A DNA stretch of 16,083 nucleotides. It comes from Candidatus Methanoplasma sp. Lineage in GTDB: Archaea > Thermoplasmatota > Thermoplasmata > Methanomassiliicoccales > Methanomethylophilaceae. Below are positions 15,384 through 16,083 of this stretch, in pieces. The number at the start of each line of letters is the position of its first letter. The stretch's first letter is position 1. A model generated the notes under the pieces. That model was not told the DNA's origin, did no database searches, and was given only the letters and a program-made list of their open reading frames with translations. The translations under genes were made by a program, and so were the position numbers. The stretch is taken from assembly GCA_031256615.1 (NCBI GenBank), contig JAIRQG010000103.1, positions 1-16,083 on the forward strand, given 5' to 3'.

Positions 15384-15393
15384 TTTAATTATA
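15384..15393 (+). promoter_or_regulatory. TATA box of the Nog1 gene
   Basis: TTTAATTATA is centred about 24 bases before ATG 15413, the spacing of a leaderless transcript. No Shine-Dalgarno site lies directly before that ATG. A second AT-rich stretch, CATATAA at 15401-15407, is too close to serve. Confidence 0.5.
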
Positions 15394-15412
15394 AGTGATA
15401 CATATAACCCCT

Positions 15413-16083
15413 ATGGCTGGAGCGAGCTTCAGGATACCGACCGTTCTTTCTGCAGATGAACTCATGGATAAGTCCTTCAAAAGAGCATCCAAAATATCAA
15501 AAAACGGATCTGACGCGCTTGACGGAAAGAAGAAGACCGCTCTGGCCAAGGTAACCGCTTCTGCGGACATCGTCACAACGACGCTTGACAATTATGTCAA
15601 CAAATTTCCCAGGATCGATAAAAGAGAGGATTTCCTTCCCGAGCTGATCGACCTCATCATCGGCATCGACAGGTACAAAAAAGCACTCGGCGCACTGAAC
15701 TGGGCCTCCAACAGGATCGATAAGCTGAAAAACGATTCTCTGAAGGACATAAGAGGGACAAAGGACCCGACCAGGATCGAGGGAATAAAGAACAGCTTCT
15801 ACGGGAGAATGTCATCTTACATCAAAAGGGTCAACGAAGACCTTATCTTCCTGCAGGGCGCAAAGAATAAATTCAGAAGGATCCCGGCGGTCGACCCCGG
15901 TGTACCGACGGTCGTCGTGGCAGGTTTTCCGAACGTCGGCAAAAGCAGCCTGGTGGCAAAACTGAGCACCGCAGCCCCTCAGATCGCGCCGTATCCTTTC
16001 ACGACAAAGGGGATAGTGATAGGGCACGTCAAAGATGACTGGAGGATGTTCCAGATGATCGATACTCCCGGTCTTCTCGACCG
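15413..16083 (+). CDS. nog1: Nog1-like GTPase, N-terminal part (cut by window edge)
   Basis: The first 223 residues are present; the rest lies beyond the right edge. Nog1 is an essential GTPase of 60S subunit assembly in eukaryotes, and archaeal relatives are presumed to act on the 50S subunit. The N-terminal helical domain (about residues 1-160) begins MAGASFRIPTVLSADELMDKSF, typical of the family. The GTPase domain follows: P-loop GFPNVGKSS (171-179, K177), switch I in YPFTTKG, and G3 DTPG (217-220). The start is ATG 15413, about 24 bases after a TATA box. It follows the giant surface-protein gene by 71 bases but is unlikely to be functionally linked to it. Confidence 0.92.
   Translation, partial: MAGASFRIPTVLSADELMDKSFKRASKISKNGSDALDGKKKTALAKVTASADIVTTTLDNYVNKFPRIDKREDFLPELIDLIIGIDRYKKALGALNWASNRIDKLKNDSLKDIRGTKDPTRIEGIKNSFYGRMSSYIKRVNEDLIFLQGAKNKFRRIPAVDPGVPTVVVAGFPNVGKSSLVAKLSTAAPQIAPYPFTTKGIVIGHVKDDWRMFQMIDTPGLLD

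Overview
The window looks like a piece of an archaeal chromosome, most likely a methanogen of the order Methanomassiliicoccales (Thermoplasmatota). The informational genes are archaeal: an RNase P Rpp21/Rnp4 subunit and a Nog1-type GTPase. The lipid genes are archaeal ether-lipid genes: mevalonate kinase, a geranylgeranyl reductase and a tetraether-synthase-like radical SAM enzyme. TATA boxes often lie about 25 bases before the start codon, which fits leaderless transcripts. None of the 14 complete genes ends in TAG, which fits, but does not prove, a pyrrolysine-using lineage. The lineage call is inferred from gene content only. I saw no tRNA, rRNA, CRISPR array or insertion sequence, and no stretch over 300 bases without a gene.

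Layout. Positions 1-815 (minus): a DUF1697 protein coupled by ATGA to a SAM methyltransferase cut by the left edge. Positions 988-2873 (plus): a compact RNA operon of rnp4, a YhbY/CRM protein and seryl-tRNA synthetase. Positions 2874-4441 (minus): a two-helix membrane protein followed by a protein with an HD phosphohydrolase domain, whose N-terminal half appears to be a decayed second HD domain. Positions 4523-5320 (minus): a PhzF-type enzyme. Positions 5466-8063 (plus): an aminotransferase, an unknown acidic protein and mevalonate kinase, ending at a hairpin terminator. Positions 8084-11079 (minus): tes, ferredoxin and geranylgeranyl reductase. Positions 11268-15341 (plus): a 1357-residue membrane-anchored, probably extracytoplasmic protein carrying a lamin-tail domain. 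From 15413 (plus): a Nog1-like GTPase cut by the right edge.

How the genes work together. The strongest theme is membrane lipid synthesis. Mevalonate kinase feeds isoprenoid precursors. On the opposite strand, geranylgeranyl reductase, a ferredoxin and the tetraether synthase form one operon for saturating and joining lipid chains, with the ferredoxin as the likely shared electron donor. The giant surface protein is transcribed divergently from this operon. A second theme is RNA work: RNase P processes tRNA, the CRM protein binds RNA (probably in ribosome assembly), seryl-tRNA synthetase charges tRNA, and Nog1 acts in large-subunit assembly.

The least explained items are the giant lamin-tail protein, the pseudo-HD/HD tandem with its membrane partner, the unknown protein in the mevalonate kinase operon, and two tiny reading frames with good Shine-Dalgarno sites directly before large genes.
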